From Erythrobacter sp. F6033 (GTDB lineage: Bacteria > Pseudomonadota > Alphaproteobacteria > Sphingomonadales > Sphingomonadaceae), in contig NZ_JALKAZ010000002.1 in the NCBI RefSeq assembly GCF_023016005.1, positions 372,001-436,000 on the forward strand: a stretch of 64,000 bases of DNA. Direction: 5' to 3'. The translations under genes and the position numbers were made by a program. Shown here piece by piece: positions 1-7,614 of the stretch (position 1 is its first letter; every line of letters begins with the position of its first letter). The notes under the pieces were generated by a model. It made no database searches. It worked only from the letters and a program-made list of their open reading frames with translations, and was not told the origin of the DNA.

Positions 1-844
1 CGCCAATGCATTCATCATTGTCGCCATAGCTCATGACGCATGTGGGTGACGCATTGATGCCAAGCTTATGTTCCAAACTGACGCAGCGCAGATCGTTGCG
101 GTTGCCGAGAGAGCCATCGGTGTTGACGTGATATTTCGGGACCACGAACAGCGAAATACCGCGCGAGCCTTCAGGCGCGTCAGGCAAACGCGCCAGGACG
201 AGGTGAATGATATTCTCGGCAAGTTCGTGCTCACCCCAAGTGATGTAGATCTTTTGGCCTTTGATCTTGTACTTGCCAGCATGCTCTCCGTTTTCGATGG
301 GCATAGCGGTTGATCGGAGCGCGCCAACGTCGCTGCCCGCGGCTGGCTCTGTCAGGTTCATGGTGCCTGACCATTTGCCGCTTACGAGATCAGGCAGATA
401 GATTGCCTGCTGATCGGCGCTTCCGTGATGCTCCAGAGCTTCAATTGCGCCAACAGACAGCATCGGCAGCAGGCAAAACGCCATATTTGCCGACCCCAGG
501 TTCTCAAGCACATTGCAAGACAAGGTAAAGGGAAGGCCTTGCCCGCCATGCGCCTCCGGCGATGCAATCGCATTCCATCCTTGCTCGACATAGGATTCGT
601 AGGCCTCTTTGAACCCGTGAGGCAGTCGGACCACGCCATTTTCCAGTTTCGCACCTTCCAAATCGCCAATCCGGTTCAGCGGCGCGAACTCGCCTGCAGC
701 AAACTGACCGACACCGTCGACAATCGCTTCGACCAGATCAGCCTCCGCATGGGCGAATTTTTCAGAAGCCGCGATCTCTTCAATTCCTGCATTCACGCGA
801 ATGGCGAGCAGTTGATCTTGGGTTGGGGGCGTAAAAGGTGTCAC
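1..844 (-). CDS. Acyl-CoA dehydrogenase, N-terminal part (runs off the window)
   Basis: About 281 codons read leftward without a stop to the window edge, so the C-terminal part is missing. The protein begins TPFTPPTQDQL after a GTG at 842-844. I found no ATG in that frame for about 30 codons upstream, so GTG is the best start. Near residue 175 it carries the acyl-CoA dehydrogenase signature MNLTEPAAGSDVGALR, which in this flavoprotein family lies at the FAD/acyl-CoA site. Ahead of it is the helical N-terminal domain with HGGQGLPF. The family oxidises acyl-CoA to trans-2-enoyl-CoA, passing electrons to ETF; the chain-length preference cannot be read here. It is divergent from the threonylcarbamoyl-AMP synthase gene, about 90 bases away. 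Confidence 0.88.
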   Translation of the reverse strand, partial: MTPFTPPTQDQLLAIRVNAGIEEIAASEKFAHAEADLVEAIVDGVGQFAAGEFAPLNRIGDLEGAKLENGVVRLPHGFKEAYESYVEQGWNAIASPEAHGGQGLPFTLSCNVLENLGSANMAFCLLPMLSVGAIEALEHHGSADQQAIYLPDLVSGKWSGTMNLTEPAAGSDVGALRSTAMPIENGEHAGKYKIKGQKIYITWGEHELAENIIHLVLARLPDAPEGSRGISLFVVPKYHVNTDGSLGNRNDLRCVSLEHKLGINASPTCVMSYGDNDECIG

Positions 845-936
845 GGGCGTGTTCGTCCTGTTTGGGTGGGGCGCAAATTGAGCGGAAAAGCGCGTTTCGC
901 TTGGCAGCGCTTCTCCAAGAATATAGCGACCAACGC

Positions 937-1875
937 ATGAGCGGCAAGAACGTTACGGAAGTGGTGCTGGCGGATGCAGATGGGATTGCGAGGGCGGCCG
1001 CGATTCTCGAATCGGGAGGTCTTGTCGCTGTTCCGACCGAGACGGTTTACGGCCTTGCCGCACGAGCGGATAGCGCAGACACCGTGGCGAAGATTTACGC
1101 TGCCAAAGGCCGGCCAGATTTCAATCCGCTGATCGTCCATGTCAGGGATGCGGAGCATGCTTCCACCTTTGCTGTGATGGATACGAAGGCCCGCGAGCTG
1201 GCGGACCAATATTGGCCCGGACCGCTGACACTTGTTGTGCCAAGGCTCTCAAGTGCCGTTCTCGCTCCGGCAGTGACCGCGGGTCTTTCCACACTTGCCA
1301 TTCGCGCGCCCTCGCATCCGGTGATGCAGGCATTACTTGCTGCGGTGCCGTTCCCGCTTGCCGCTCCTTCTGCCAACCGCAGCGGGTTTATCAGCCCGAC
1401 AACTGCAGAGCACGTTGTCAGATCCCTTGATGGGCGGATTGATCTCGTGCTTGATGGCGGGGCGACCACGGCCGGTGTCGAATCGACTATTGCTGCGATA
1501 CGCGAGGATGGCAGTGTCGAAGAACTCCGCCCCGGACCAATCGAGTTGGATAGCCGCGCGCGGGGATCATCACCCGGCGAGGGAATAGAAGCTCCCGGAC
1601 AGCTCGCAAGCCACTATGCTCCAGGGAAACCCGTGCGGCTTGATGCGCAAATAGTTGCGCCAGACGAGTTTTGGATCGGGTTTGGTGGATTGAGTGGGGA
1701 CTGCAATCTGTCACCGTCCGGCGACCTCACCGAAGCAGCAGCGCGCCTGTACGATTGTCTGCATCTCGGCGCCGCTTCCGAAAAGCCCCGTATCGCGGTT
1801 GCACCTGTACCCGAAGTGGGTATCGGACGAGCGATAAATGACCGTTTGCGTAGAGCGGCTACGCCTGCGGACTAG
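937..1875 (+). CDS. sua5: L-threonylcarbamoyladenylate synthase (Sua5/YwlC/YrdC type)
   Basis: This 312-residue protein has the YrdC-like fold: VAVPTETVYGLAARA near residue 30, KGRPDFNPLIVHV near 52 and PSANRSGFISPTTAEHV near 145. These line the site that makes threonylcarbamoyl-AMP from threonine, bicarbonate and ATP for t6A37 modification of ANN-decoding tRNAs. The C-terminal Sua5 domain is present (QLASHYAPGKPV near 225), which makes this the long Sua5 form, not the short TsaC form. The ATG at 937 gives a normal N-terminus; the frame stays open upstream but that extension does not look conserved. The end overlaps the convergent lipoprotein gene by four bases. Confidence 0.93.
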   Translation: MSGKNVTEVVLADADGIARAAAILESGGLVAVPTETVYGLAARADSADTVAKIYAAKGRPDFNPLIVHVRDAEHASTFAVMDTKARELADQYWPGPLTLVVPRLSSAVLAPAVTAGLSTLAIRAPSHPVMQALLAAVPFPLAAPSANRSGFISPTTAEHVVRSLDGRIDLVLDGGATTAGVESTIAAIREDGSVEELRPGPIELDSRARGSSPGEGIEAPGQLASHYAPGKPVRLDAQIVAPDEFWIGFGGLSGDCNLSPSGDLTEAAARLYDCLHLGAASEKPRIAVAPVPEVGIGRAINDRLRRAATPAD

Positions 1876-2204
1876 TCGTTGCTATCCGGTTCGACCGGAA
1901 GCGTGGGAATGAGCTCCTGCATAGCCCGGTAGGTTTTCTGCGCGTCATCGCAGGCCTTGCGGCTTCCATCCTGGCACTTGCGCAACTCCTTACCATAGCG
2001 GCGCTCAAGTTTGCCGAGCTCCTCTTCGCGCTTGCGGAGTTCCCTGCCACGCTTCTCGTCTGCTTCTGATTGGCTGGTGGTGGCCAGATCGACAGCCTTA
2101 CTGCCGACCTTCACGGGCGCCGTCACGACATCAGCAACCGTACCAAGACAGCCCGAGAGCGATATGCCTGCTGCGGCAAGCATAAGAAATGAAAGAGCGC
2201 GCAT
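1872..2204 (-). CDS. Small predicted lipoprotein with charged coiled region
   Basis: A 110-residue protein of unknown function. It starts MRALSFLM, followed by a short hydrophobic stretch and the lipobox LSGC with Cys19, so it is probably lipidated and exported. The mature part begins LGTVADVVTAPVKVGSKAVD and continues into a highly charged, Lys/Arg/Glu-rich helical segment around residues 50-90, then a short tail. A second in-frame ATG four codons upstream (2214-2216) is possible, but the inner one gives a cleaner signal peptide. Both ATGs lie in the arms of a 14-bp inverted repeat, described separately. The downstream end overlaps the sua5 stop tail-to-tail. Confidence 0.7.
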   Translation of the reverse strand: MRALSFLMLAAAGISLSGCLGTVADVVTAPVKVGSKAVDLATTSQSEADEKRGRELRKREEELGKLERRYGKELRKCQDGSRKACDDAQKTYRAMQELIPTLPVEPDSND

Positions 2205-2225
2205 GGTGGGTACCATGCGCGCTCT
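2194..2225 (-). promoter_or_regulatory. Inverted repeat spanning both start codons of the lipoprotein gene
   Basis: Two perfect 14-base arms (2194-2207 and 2212-2225) are separated by four bases. Read on the minus strand, each arm contains one ATG in the lipoprotein frame. In the mRNA this would be a very stable hairpin that hides the start codons. No obvious Shine-Dalgarno sequence is seen upstream. A regulatory role is inference from the structure. Confidence 0.55.
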
Positions 2226-2266
2226 GAATTGGATTGCAAGCCGCTTGGGACAAGCTGATGCGATAA

Positions 2267-3046
2267 TTAGCTCTCTTCAAGAGCAACCGGCTCGGCTTCA
2301 GCCTCCGTGTCTGCGGAGGTCGGCGTGCAGTTCAGACTGCCCGAACCGAAACTGTTGAGGGTGCATTTGGCATTGCCTGTCACGTTGACATCGCCTGCTC
2401 CAGCGATGTTGGCTTCGACTTCGCCGTCGGATGCAAAACTGACGCTGCCCGATCCTCCGATGGATACCTCGGCATTTGTCGCTTTGAGACCGGCGAGATC
2501 GACATTCCCTGATCCGCCGATGGTCACTTCGAGCCGATCGGTAGTCCCGCTGCCTTTGATGTCGCCCGACCCGCCAATGCTGATTTCCAGCGTCTCAGTG
2601 GTGATTGAGTTCATGACGATCGAACCGGATCCGCCGATGACCAATTCCGGGTTCGCAGACAATGCGGCAGTCTCGACCGAACCAGAACCAGCGATGACGA
2701 TGTTCTCTGGTGCGGGCATAGTGACACGCACAATTGCCGCGCCATCTTTGATTTCGAGATCGGGATCGCTAGTCACGCCAAGCGTATTCTCATCCAGAGT
2801 AAAGCGCAGCGCTGTTTCCGGATCATTCTCGACGGAAATTTCAAGCCCGTCACCTTCTGTTAGGATGACGGTTGCGTTGGTGGCGACCACCACTTCGGTT
2901 GGTGCTGCGTTGGCGGTATCAAGCTCTGCGAGAGGGACGCCTTCCTCACCATTGATCTTCATATCGATGTTGCCGCAGCCGGAAAGCGTGGCGCCCATGG
3001 CCAATGCCGCCAGCGGGGCGAGGCCTTTCAAAATCCGTTCGATCAT
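2267..3046 (-). CDS. DUF2807 head-GIN-domain lipoprotein
   Basis: A 259-residue predicted lipoprotein. The signal sequence MIERILKGLAPLAALAMG runs into the lipobox LSGC with Cys24. The mature protein has an N-terminal region up to about residue 110, followed by at least seven repeats of the type IGGSGSV or IAGSGSV spaced 15-20 residues apart, ending with FGSGSLNC. This is typical of the DUF2807 putative auto-transporter adhesin, head GIN domain, a right-handed beta-helix-like fold of unclear function at the cell surface. The ATG at 3046 is chosen because GTGGAG lies about 7 bases upstream. The C-terminus is acidic. No neighbour suggests a partner. Confidence 0.85.
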   Translation of the reverse strand: MIERILKGLAPLAALAMGATLSGCGNIDMKINGEEGVPLAELDTANAAPTEVVVATNATVILTEGDGLEISVENDPETALRFTLDENTLGVTSDPDLEIKDGAAIVRVTMPAPENIVIAGSGSVETAALSANPELVIGGSGSIVMNSITTETLEISIGGSGDIKGSGTTDRLEVTIGGSGNVDLAGLKATNAEVSIGGSGSVSFASDGEVEANIAGAGDVNVTGNAKCTLNSFGSGSLNCTPTSADTEAEAEPVALEES

Positions 3047-3150
3047 TTGTGTGTCTCCACCTGAATACGAAATAGCGTATTGCTGATGTAATACACCAAC
3101 AAGGCAAGTGCAAGTACCAGCTGCCATTTCGCTAACACACGATGCGAATC

Positions 3151-3180
3151 AAAAAGGGCCGCCCGACCGGGCAGCCCTTT
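3151..3180 (-). terminator. Rho-independent terminator of the CarD gene
   Basis: On the minus strand a 13-bp stem with one mismatch and a very short loop (arms 3153-3165 and 3168-3180) is followed by a run of five T. It lies 26 bases after the CarD stop codon, in the right orientation to end the helicase-S4-ferredoxin-CarD block. Confidence 0.8.
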
Positions 3181-3206
3181 GAATGCAGTCCGAAAGACTT
3201 ACAGCT

Positions 3207-3743
3207 TTAGCCGTCGTCTTCATCGTTATCGTAATATTGCGGAGCGTGCTCGCGCAGTACATCAAGGATCTTCTCGAGAGCCGTTGCTTCGTCGGTCTCT
3301 TCCATCGCGCCAAGTTCGCGCGCAAGCCGGCTGGAAGCGGCTTCGAAGATTTGACGCTCGGAATAGCTCTGCTCTGGCTGGTCTTCCGGACGGAACAGGT
3401 CGCGGGTGACTTCGGCGATCATAACGATCTCACCAGAGTTGATCTTTGCTTCGTATTCCTGCGCACGGCGCGACCACATGGTACGCTTAACCTTGGGTTT
3501 GCCTTTGAGCGTTTCCATGGCTTCTTTCAGCGTCTTATCCGAAGACAGCTTGCGCATGCCGATCGACTCAACCTTGTTGGTCGGCACGCGGAGCGTCATG
3601 CGCTCTTTTTCGAAGCGAAGCACATACAGCTCAAGCTGCATGCCTGCGATCTCTTCATTTTGCAGTTCGATAACACGGCCAACACCGTGCTTCGGGTAAA
3701 CAACATAATCTCCGACAGTAAAGGCGGGCGCATTGCTTGCCAT
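3207..3743 (-). CDS. CarD family transcriptional regulator
   Basis: A 178-residue protein. The N-terminal RNA-polymerase-interacting (Tudor-like) domain starts at residue 7 with FTVGDYVVYPKHGVGRVIEL. A helical DNA-binding C-terminal domain follows, including MWSRRAQEYEAKINSGE. CarD proteins bind the RNA polymerase beta subunit and stabilise open complexes at rRNA and other promoters. The ATG at 3743 is preferred because AAAGGA lies 8-10 bases upstream; an ATG 12 codons earlier is less likely. It is the last gene of a leftward block and is followed by a strong terminator. The acidic C-terminal tail (DNDEDDG) is usual for alphaproteobacterial members. Confidence 0.92.
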   Translation of the reverse strand: MASNAPAFTVGDYVVYPKHGVGRVIELQNEEIAGMQLELYVLRFEKERMTLRVPTNKVESIGMRKLSSDKTLKEAMETLKGKPKVKRTMWSRRAQEYEAKINSGEIVMIAEVTRDLFRPEDQPEQSYSERQIFEAASSRLARELGAMEETDEATALEKILDVLREHAPQYYDNDEDDG

Positions 3744-4055
3744 GCGAATTCCTTTCATTCGGCCTTCCAAAACAGACACAGAAGGCGGCTTCGTTCGGCG
3801 CCCTACGAGCCTGTAAAACAGGCACGAGCACCGGAATAAAACCGTTCAAATCTATGATTGTTGGGCTGCGGCCTTTCTAGTTTTCATCGCCTGCGCCGGG
3901 ACCAACCAGCGCGGTTGCATCATTATATAACATAATCGCAACAAAATTGCGAGTCTGATCAATAGGTACGCATCATCCCACCCCAGATGTGGAATCTAGC
4001 AAGCCGGTGGAACATTGATTTGTTGGTGAGGGCGGCCCGAATCGACCGCGCAAGT
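3744..4055. other. Intergenic region between ferredoxin and CarD genes
   Basis: About 310 bases without a convincing gene. It is AT-richer than its surroundings around 3915-3965. The minus strand carries a TATAAT hexamer at 3922-3927, about 180 bases before the CarD start, so CarD may have its own promoter in addition to read-through from the ferredoxin gene. I see no RNA gene or repeat here. Confidence 0.5.
3922..3927 (-). promoter_or_regulatory. Candidate -10 element for the CarD gene
   Basis: The sequence TATAAT is read on the minus strand inside an AT-rich stretch. No good TTGACA-like -35 lies at 16-18 bases, so the call rests on the -10 match and its place upstream of CarD. Confidence 0.3.
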
Positions 4056-4394
4056 TTAATCGCCTTCGCCGGGTTCCGGGCTGAAGAATTTTTCAAACTT
4101 GCCCTTTTCGCCCTTGTACTCGTCCGCGTCGGCAGGCGGCTCTTTCTGGCTCGTGATGTTCGGCCATTCAGCCGAAAACTTGGTGTTCAGCTCAAGCCAC
4201 TTTTCAAGGCCATCTTCGGTGTCTGGCAGGATTGCCTCTGCCGGGCATTCCGGTTCGCACACGCCGCAGTCGATGCATTCGCTGGGATTGATTACCAGCA
4301 TGTTCTCGCCTTCGTAAAAGCAATCCACCGGACACACTTCGACGCAGTCGGTGTATTTGCATTTGATGCAGTCATCGGTGACGACGTAAGTCAT
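4056..4394 (-). CDS. fdxA: Ferredoxin FdxA (7Fe-8S type)
   Basis: A 112-residue ferredoxin. The N-terminal half holds two cysteine clusters, with CIKCKYTDC and CPVDC near residues 9-25 and [12 protein letters not shown] near 40-51. This matches the FdxA pattern that binds one [3Fe-4S] and one [4Fe-4S] cluster. The rest is a charged tail of about 55 residues, as in other alphaproteobacterial FdxA proteins. It acts as a cytoplasmic one-electron carrier whose partner is not evident here. It lies 96 bases after the S4-domain gene, and CarD follows in the same direction. Confidence 0.95.
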   Translation of the reverse strand: MTYVVTDDCIKCKYTDCVEVCPVDCFYEGENMLVINPSECIDCGVCEPECPAEAILPDTEDGLEKWLELNTKFSAEWPNITSQKEPPADADEYKGEKGKFEKFFSPEPGEGD

Positions 4395-4490
4395 AAAACA
4401 AGGCTCTCGGAAACAACGCGTACTTGAACGGGAGGTGCTATGGCGATTTCCCGAATTTGGTCAAGAGTGAGCTTGGTCCGGAATGTTACC

Positions 4491-4775
4491 TCAGCCTAGT
4501 TCGCGGTAATGCTGTTTGGCCGCTGCAGGCGACGCGCGACGCTGTGGGATGGCAAGCACTTCGACGATGCGAACCGTCTCGCCCTGAACAAACGTCAGCA
4601 CATCGCCCACTGCAATGCCTTCGCTCACACGCTTCACATGTATGCGGTTGCGGCGAAATGAGTGGCCTTCGATCATGGCACAGGCGGCTGAGCGGGTGCG
4701 GGCAAAACGAAGGTAAACCAGCAGCCGGTCTAGCCGGATGGTCTCACCTTCATGTTCGCGCCCGCTTACGCTCAT
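4491..4775 (-). CDS. S4 domain RNA-binding protein (Hsp15-like)
   Basis: A 94-residue protein with an S4 RNA-binding domain: IRLDRLLVYLRFARTRSAA from residue 13, then an RNA-contact loop VKRVSEGIAVGDVLTF. Similarity is to Hsp15/YrfH-type heat-shock proteins that bind stalled 50S subunits or structured RNA. The start is an ATGA overlap: the ATG at 4775 shares bases with the helicase stop TGA, pointing to translational coupling. Co-expression with a SUV3-like RNA helicase supports an RNA or ribosome role. Its exact substrate is not readable. Confidence 0.9.
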   Translation of the reverse strand: MSVSGREHEGETIRLDRLLVYLRFARTRSAACAMIEGHSFRRNRIHVKRVSEGIAVGDVLTFVQGETVRIVEVLAIPQRRASPAAAKQHYRELG

Positions 4776-7411
4776 CCGCCAAGCAAGTCCGCCAATCCAT
4801 CGAACGCGCCGCCCGCTTTTGCTGGGCCAGTGTCGCCGCGTTGTTTGGGTGGACGAGGTCCGCCTTTGCCTTTGGGTTTGCCGCGGCCACCTTTGTGCTG
4901 ACCTTTCGCAGCGCTCTGCCTGTGTCTGTCTGGCTTGGCTCTGTTTTGCGCATCGCCTGGGCGGCGCGGGCGCCACGTCCAACTATCAGGCGCAGGAGGG
5001 CCATGAGCTGCCTCATCAAGCGCGCGAGCCCGTTGAACCTTAAAGCCTGCGCTACCGAGCAAGCGGCGAGCATTTTCTTCTTCGAGACCAATGGAGATTG
5101 GGAGGGCTAGGTTGAGACGGAAGCGTGGATTGCGATCTTTAGAGGTTGCATCGGTCGCCTTGGCGCGCGCCTCAAAAGCTGCTTTCAATATCTTCTCGGC
5201 CAGATCGACGCGGATCACTTGCGATCCAGCGGGACGGTAGCCGGCTGGCAATTGCTTTGTTTCCGCCAGAACCGGCAACATCGCTTCCTGAAGTGGTCGC
5301 TTGTCCAACCCAAGCGCATGCAGCAATTGCCGCGGCGCAGGCTTGAGCAACGGATGCGCAAAGATATCGAGCGCGCCAAACGTCACACCCAGTTTGCGAA
5401 GAAACGGGCGCATTTCTTTCGGAAGATGCTCAAGCCCCGCTTGTTCGCGGCTGACAACGCCGCGCGCATCGATCAATGTGATAAGAAGCGCCCGCGCTTG
5501 CGATCCCGCTTCAGGATTGCGTGCCGCCTCGGCCAATTTGCGTAAAGGCGCGAGCGGCTCAAGCTTTGCGCCTAACCATTCTGTCAGCCCGGCTTCGAGT
5601 TTGCCGCGTGCAGGCTCCGCAAGCAGCGCGATGTCGCGGGACAGGGTGAGCCGCGCTGCTGAAAAATCATCAGGCATCGTGATATCGGCCAGCGTGCTGC
5701 CCTGCCAACGGATCGCACCGCGTTCGATGGCAAGCTCTCCAATACCATCGCCGAGCAAGTATTCCGCGCGCTGCGCAAGGATCGCAGGCATTGCCTTCTC
5801 GCCCGCCGAAAGCAGCATTTTGCGATCGGCAAGGCCTGTTCCGGCGTCGACTGTGAAGCGAAAGCCTTCGAGCTTTCCGATCAATTCACCCTCAACGGTG
5901 ATACGGCCATCCGCCTCAAGCGTTACAGGAAGTGCGCCGGCATCTTGCCCAAGCGATTTCATCAGTATTGTCGTCCTTCGATTGACAAAGCGTTCGGTCA
6001 GTCGCGTGTGCAGCGCATCGGATAGCTTTGCTTCGACTGCGCGGGCTCGCGCAGCCATTTCATCTCGTGCCAGAACCCAGTCCGGTCGCTGGCAGATATA
6101 GGCCCAGGATCGGATCGCGGCTATCCTTCCCTGTAAAGTATCGATGTCGCCGCCGGTCCGATCAAGCTCCGCAATGCGCGCCGCCACGAAATCCGCGCCG
6201 AGATAGCCTTCGCACAGATCCTGCCACAGCCGCGCAACGAAACGCGAGTGCGGATCGACCCCGATCTGCCGGAAATCGGGCAGCGAACATGCTTCCCAGA
6301 ATCGACTGACCAGATGAGGGCCGCGCACGGTCTTCGCAATTGGGTCATCGGCAAGCCGTTTGAGCACCGCGAGATCAATTGCGGGCGGTGCTGACCGCAG
6401 CACATCGTGCCGCGGGCGGCTCTCGAGGTCTCCGATCAAGACTGGCAGACTGTGAAAACGTGGTTCGGCTTCGCGCCAGTGCAGTTTGGTCAGCGGCGCG
6501 AATTTGTGCTCTTCGATTGCAAAGACTTCTTCATCGCTGAACTCGAGCGGCGCGCCGGATCGTGTCCCGCCTCCGGCGAGCGTTCCGAAACTCCCATCGC
6601 GTTGATGCCGCCCTGCGCGCCCTGCGATCTGCGCCATTTCCGCCGGAGTGAGGCGCCGTTTGCGCCGCCCATCGAATTTGGACAACGCCGCGAAGGCGAC
6701 ATGATTGAGGTCGAGATTGAGCCCCATGCCGATCGCATCGGTGGCGACGATGTAATCGACTTCTCCATTCTGAAATAGTTCGACCTGTTTGTTGCGCGTT
6801 TCGGGCGACAACGCGCCCATGACCACCGCAGCACCGCCTCTGAAACGCCGGAGCGCTTCGGCCATGGCGTAAACTTGCTCTACTGAAAAAGCGACGACTG
6901 CGCTGCGAGGGGGGAGGCGCGAAAGCTTTGCGGTGCCGGAATGAGTGAGGGTGGAAAAACGCGGACGCTCAACCATTTCGACCCCTGGAATCAGGGCTTT
7001 GACGATCGGCTCTAACGTAGCCGAACCGAGGATCATCGTCTCTTCGCGGCCTCGTGCGTTAAGCAGTCGGTCGGTAAAAATATGCCCGCGTTCCGGGTCC
7101 GCACCAATCTGCGCCTCGTCAATCGCGACAAAGGCGTGGCCGCCCCCGCGCCGGTCCATCGCCTCCATCGTGCAGCAGAAATAGCGCGCGTTTGGCGGCT
7201 CGATCCGTTGTTCGCCGGTAATCAGTGCGACGGCATCGTCGCCTTTGATCGCGCGCACCCGGTCGTAAACCTCGCGAGCCAGCAATCGCAGCGGAAAGCC
7301 CATCATGCCGCTCGAATGGGCGCACATCCGCTCGATCGCGAGGTGAGTCTTGCCGGTATTAGTGGGGCCGAGCACCGCTCGCACACGTGAATTGCTCGAA
7401 TTCTGGATCAC
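4772..7411 (-). CDS. SUV3-like superfamily 2 RNA helicase
   Basis: An 879-residue helicase. Walker A is GPTNTGKT at residues 15-22, the DEAQ box is near 98-101 and motif III GSAT is near 129-132. The second RecA domain has IVATDAIGMGLNLDL and the arginine-finger motif QIAGRAGR. This order and the DEAQ box are those of mitochondrial SUV3 and its alphaproteobacterial relatives, which unwind RNA, in mitochondria as part of the degradosome. The long C-terminal region ends in a basic, Lys/Gly/Pro-rich tail (about 820-865) that probably binds RNA. It starts at ATG 7411 and overlaps the S4 gene by four bases. Confidence 0.9.
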   Translation of the reverse strand: MIQNSSNSRVRAVLGPTNTGKTHLAIERMCAHSSGMMGFPLRLLAREVYDRVRAIKGDDAVALITGEQRIEPPNARYFCCTMEAMDRRGGGHAFVAIDEAQIGADPERGHIFTDRLLNARGREETMILGSATLEPIVKALIPGVEMVERPRFSTLTHSGTAKLSRLPPRSAVVAFSVEQVYAMAEALRRFRGGAAVVMGALSPETRNKQVELFQNGEVDYIVATDAIGMGLNLDLNHVAFAALSKFDGRRKRRLTPAEMAQIAGRAGRHQRDGSFGTLAGGGTRSGAPLEFSDEEVFAIEEHKFAPLTKLHWREAEPRFHSLPVLIGDLESRPRHDVLRSAPPAIDLAVLKRLADDPIAKTVRGPHLVSRFWEACSLPDFRQIGVDPHSRFVARLWQDLCEGYLGADFVAARIAELDRTGGDIDTLQGRIAAIRSWAYICQRPDWVLARDEMAARARAVEAKLSDALHTRLTERFVNRRTTILMKSLGQDAGALPVTLEADGRITVEGELIGKLEGFRFTVDAGTGLADRKMLLSAGEKAMPAILAQRAEYLLGDGIGELAIERGAIRWQGSTLADITMPDDFSAARLTLSRDIALLAEPARGKLEAGLTEWLGAKLEPLAPLRKLAEAARNPEAGSQARALLITLIDARGVVSREQAGLEHLPKEMRPFLRKLGVTFGALDIFAHPLLKPAPRQLLHALGLDKRPLQEAMLPVLAETKQLPAGYRPAGSQVIRVDLAEKILKAAFEARAKATDATSKDRNPRFRLNLALPISIGLEEENARRLLGSAGFKVQRARALDEAAHGPPAPDSWTWRPRRPGDAQNRAKPDRHRQSAAKGQHKGGRGKPKGKGGPRPPKQRGDTGPAKAGGAFDGLADLLGG

Positions 7412-7531
7412 AATAATCGGCTTGTGTCAGGCTTCGGGACAGGTCGCAATGGGCTCATTCGCCCCTCTGTCATCTATACGCATAAGCCCGTAGATCGGTC
7501 CACCGCAGCAACGAGTCATTTGGTCGCTGCT

Positions 7532-7546
7532 TAACGCGGTGTTTAC
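7532..7546 (+). promoter_or_regulatory. Candidate CtrA box upstream of the M23 peptidase gene
   Basis: TTAA, seven bases, then TTTA, matching the alphaproteobacterial CtrA consensus TTAA-N7-TTAA at seven of eight positions. It lies about 70 bases before the start of a cell-wall peptidase gene, a typical CtrA target class. The site is short, so chance is not excluded. Confidence 0.35.
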
Positions 7547-7614
7547 TTTGTTTCCCCATGGATTTCAGCCAAAGACAGGCATCAAGAGCCGATTAAGGCA
7601 CAGAGGATTTCGGG

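Noticed and set aside
2307..3086. Open frame of 259 codons antisense to the DUF2807 lipoprotein
   Set aside because: Its Pro/Ser-rich repeats are the reverse reading of the GGSG repeats on the true strand; no start signal is seen.
5301..6101. Open frame antisense to the SUV3-like helicase gene
   Set aside because: Low-complexity Ser/Arg/Ala composition typical of a shadow frame; the helicase is well supported.
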